Assembly (NCBI GenBank): GCA_028869005.1
Contig: JAGWTJ010000002.1
Location: 1 to 44,710, forward strand
Length of the DNA: 44,710 nucleotides
Reading direction: 5' to 3'
Origin: Burkholderiales bacterium
GTDB lineage: Bacteria; Pseudomonadota; Gammaproteobacteria; Burkholderiales; Burkholderiaceae_C
A program made the position numbers and the translations under genes. This document shows, piece after piece, positions 44,268 through 44,710 of the stretch. Position 1 is the stretch's first letter. Every line of letters starts with the position of its first letter. The notes under the pieces were generated by a model, which was not told the origin of the DNA, made no database searches, and saw only the letters and a program-made list of their open reading frames with translations.

Positions 44268-44354
44268 CTCGTCCGTGCCTGTTCGCCCCGATGGCGCTGC
44301 ACTGTAGCCGCGCCGTCGCCGGCCGCACGCAGTGTTTTCCCAGACAATGGCGCC

Positions 44355-44710
44355 ATGAACGGATCGGCGACGACGCAGCGCTTGTCGATGACGCAGGTGC
44401 TGGTGTGCGGCGCCGCGGTCGTCACGCTGAGCATGGGTATCCGCCACGGCTTCGGGCTGTGGCTGCAGCCGATCACGATGGATCGCGGCTGGACGCGCGA
44501 GACCTTCGCCTTCGCGCTCGCGGTACAGAACCTGGCCTGGGGCCTGGCCGGGCCGTTCGCCGGCGGCCTCGCCGACCGCTTCGGCGCGTTGCGCGTGCTC
44601 GTGGCCGGCGCGCTGCTGTACGCGCTCGGGCTCGTGCTGATGGCGCTCGCCACGTCGGGCCTGGCGTTCACCGGCAGCGCCGGCGTTCTGCTCGGTCTGG
44701 CGCAAAGCGG
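44355..44710 (+). CDS. MFS transporter (truncated by window edge)
   Basis: [85 protein letters not shown]. Confidence 0.88.
   Translation, partial: MNGSATTQRLSMTQVLVCGAAVVTLSMGIRHGFGLWLQPITMDRGWTRETFAFALAVQNLAWGLAGPFAGGLADRFGALRVLVAGALLYALGLVLMALATSGLAFTGSAGVLLGLAQS

Overview
High-GC chromosomal window with a betaproteobacterial (Burkholderiales-like) character. It is densely packed with about 41 protein genes, mostly housekeeping or metabolic. I saw no rRNA, tRNA, CRISPR array, phage or insertion element. Recognisable modules: a CPA2/Kef-type antiporter; dat-ybeD-rluF-MFS-miaA; a tonB-exbB-exbD-exbD-TPR operon; a MarR regulator convergent with a fused FAD-monooxygenase/old-yellow-enzyme protein resembling 2-aminobenzoyl-CoA monooxygenase/reductase; gloA-paiB-chaC; pdxH; mscS; an HDAC-family deacetylase divergent from moxR-DUF58-tgpA-mltB; comEC; ridA-dsbB; a three-gene 2-oxoacid:acceptor (NADP) oxidoreductase operon; parC and parE flanking a rhomboid gene, a DSD1-type PLP enzyme, a second RidA and a GNAT; and dadA. 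The observations most worth follow-up are: (i) a recurrent promoter layout with a -10-like hexamer 6-8 nt before ATG and no Shine-Dalgarno sequence, suggesting many leaderless mRNAs; (ii) an orphan 25-codon ORF (…RSQWEVYLRPFT*) upstream of pdxH; (iii) a perfect AT-rich palindrome GTTTACATGTAAAC before the aromatic-CoA-type monooxygenase; (iv) a self-contained KorCAB-like oxidoreductase with a structured leader; (v) a branched inverted repeat whose outer arms contain both stop codons of convergent genes; and (vi) an exported Ala/Lys-rich mini-protein followed by a 17-bp GNRA-capped hairpin. I did not find a clearly unprecedented multi-gene system. All assignments come from reading the sequence; no database search was run.
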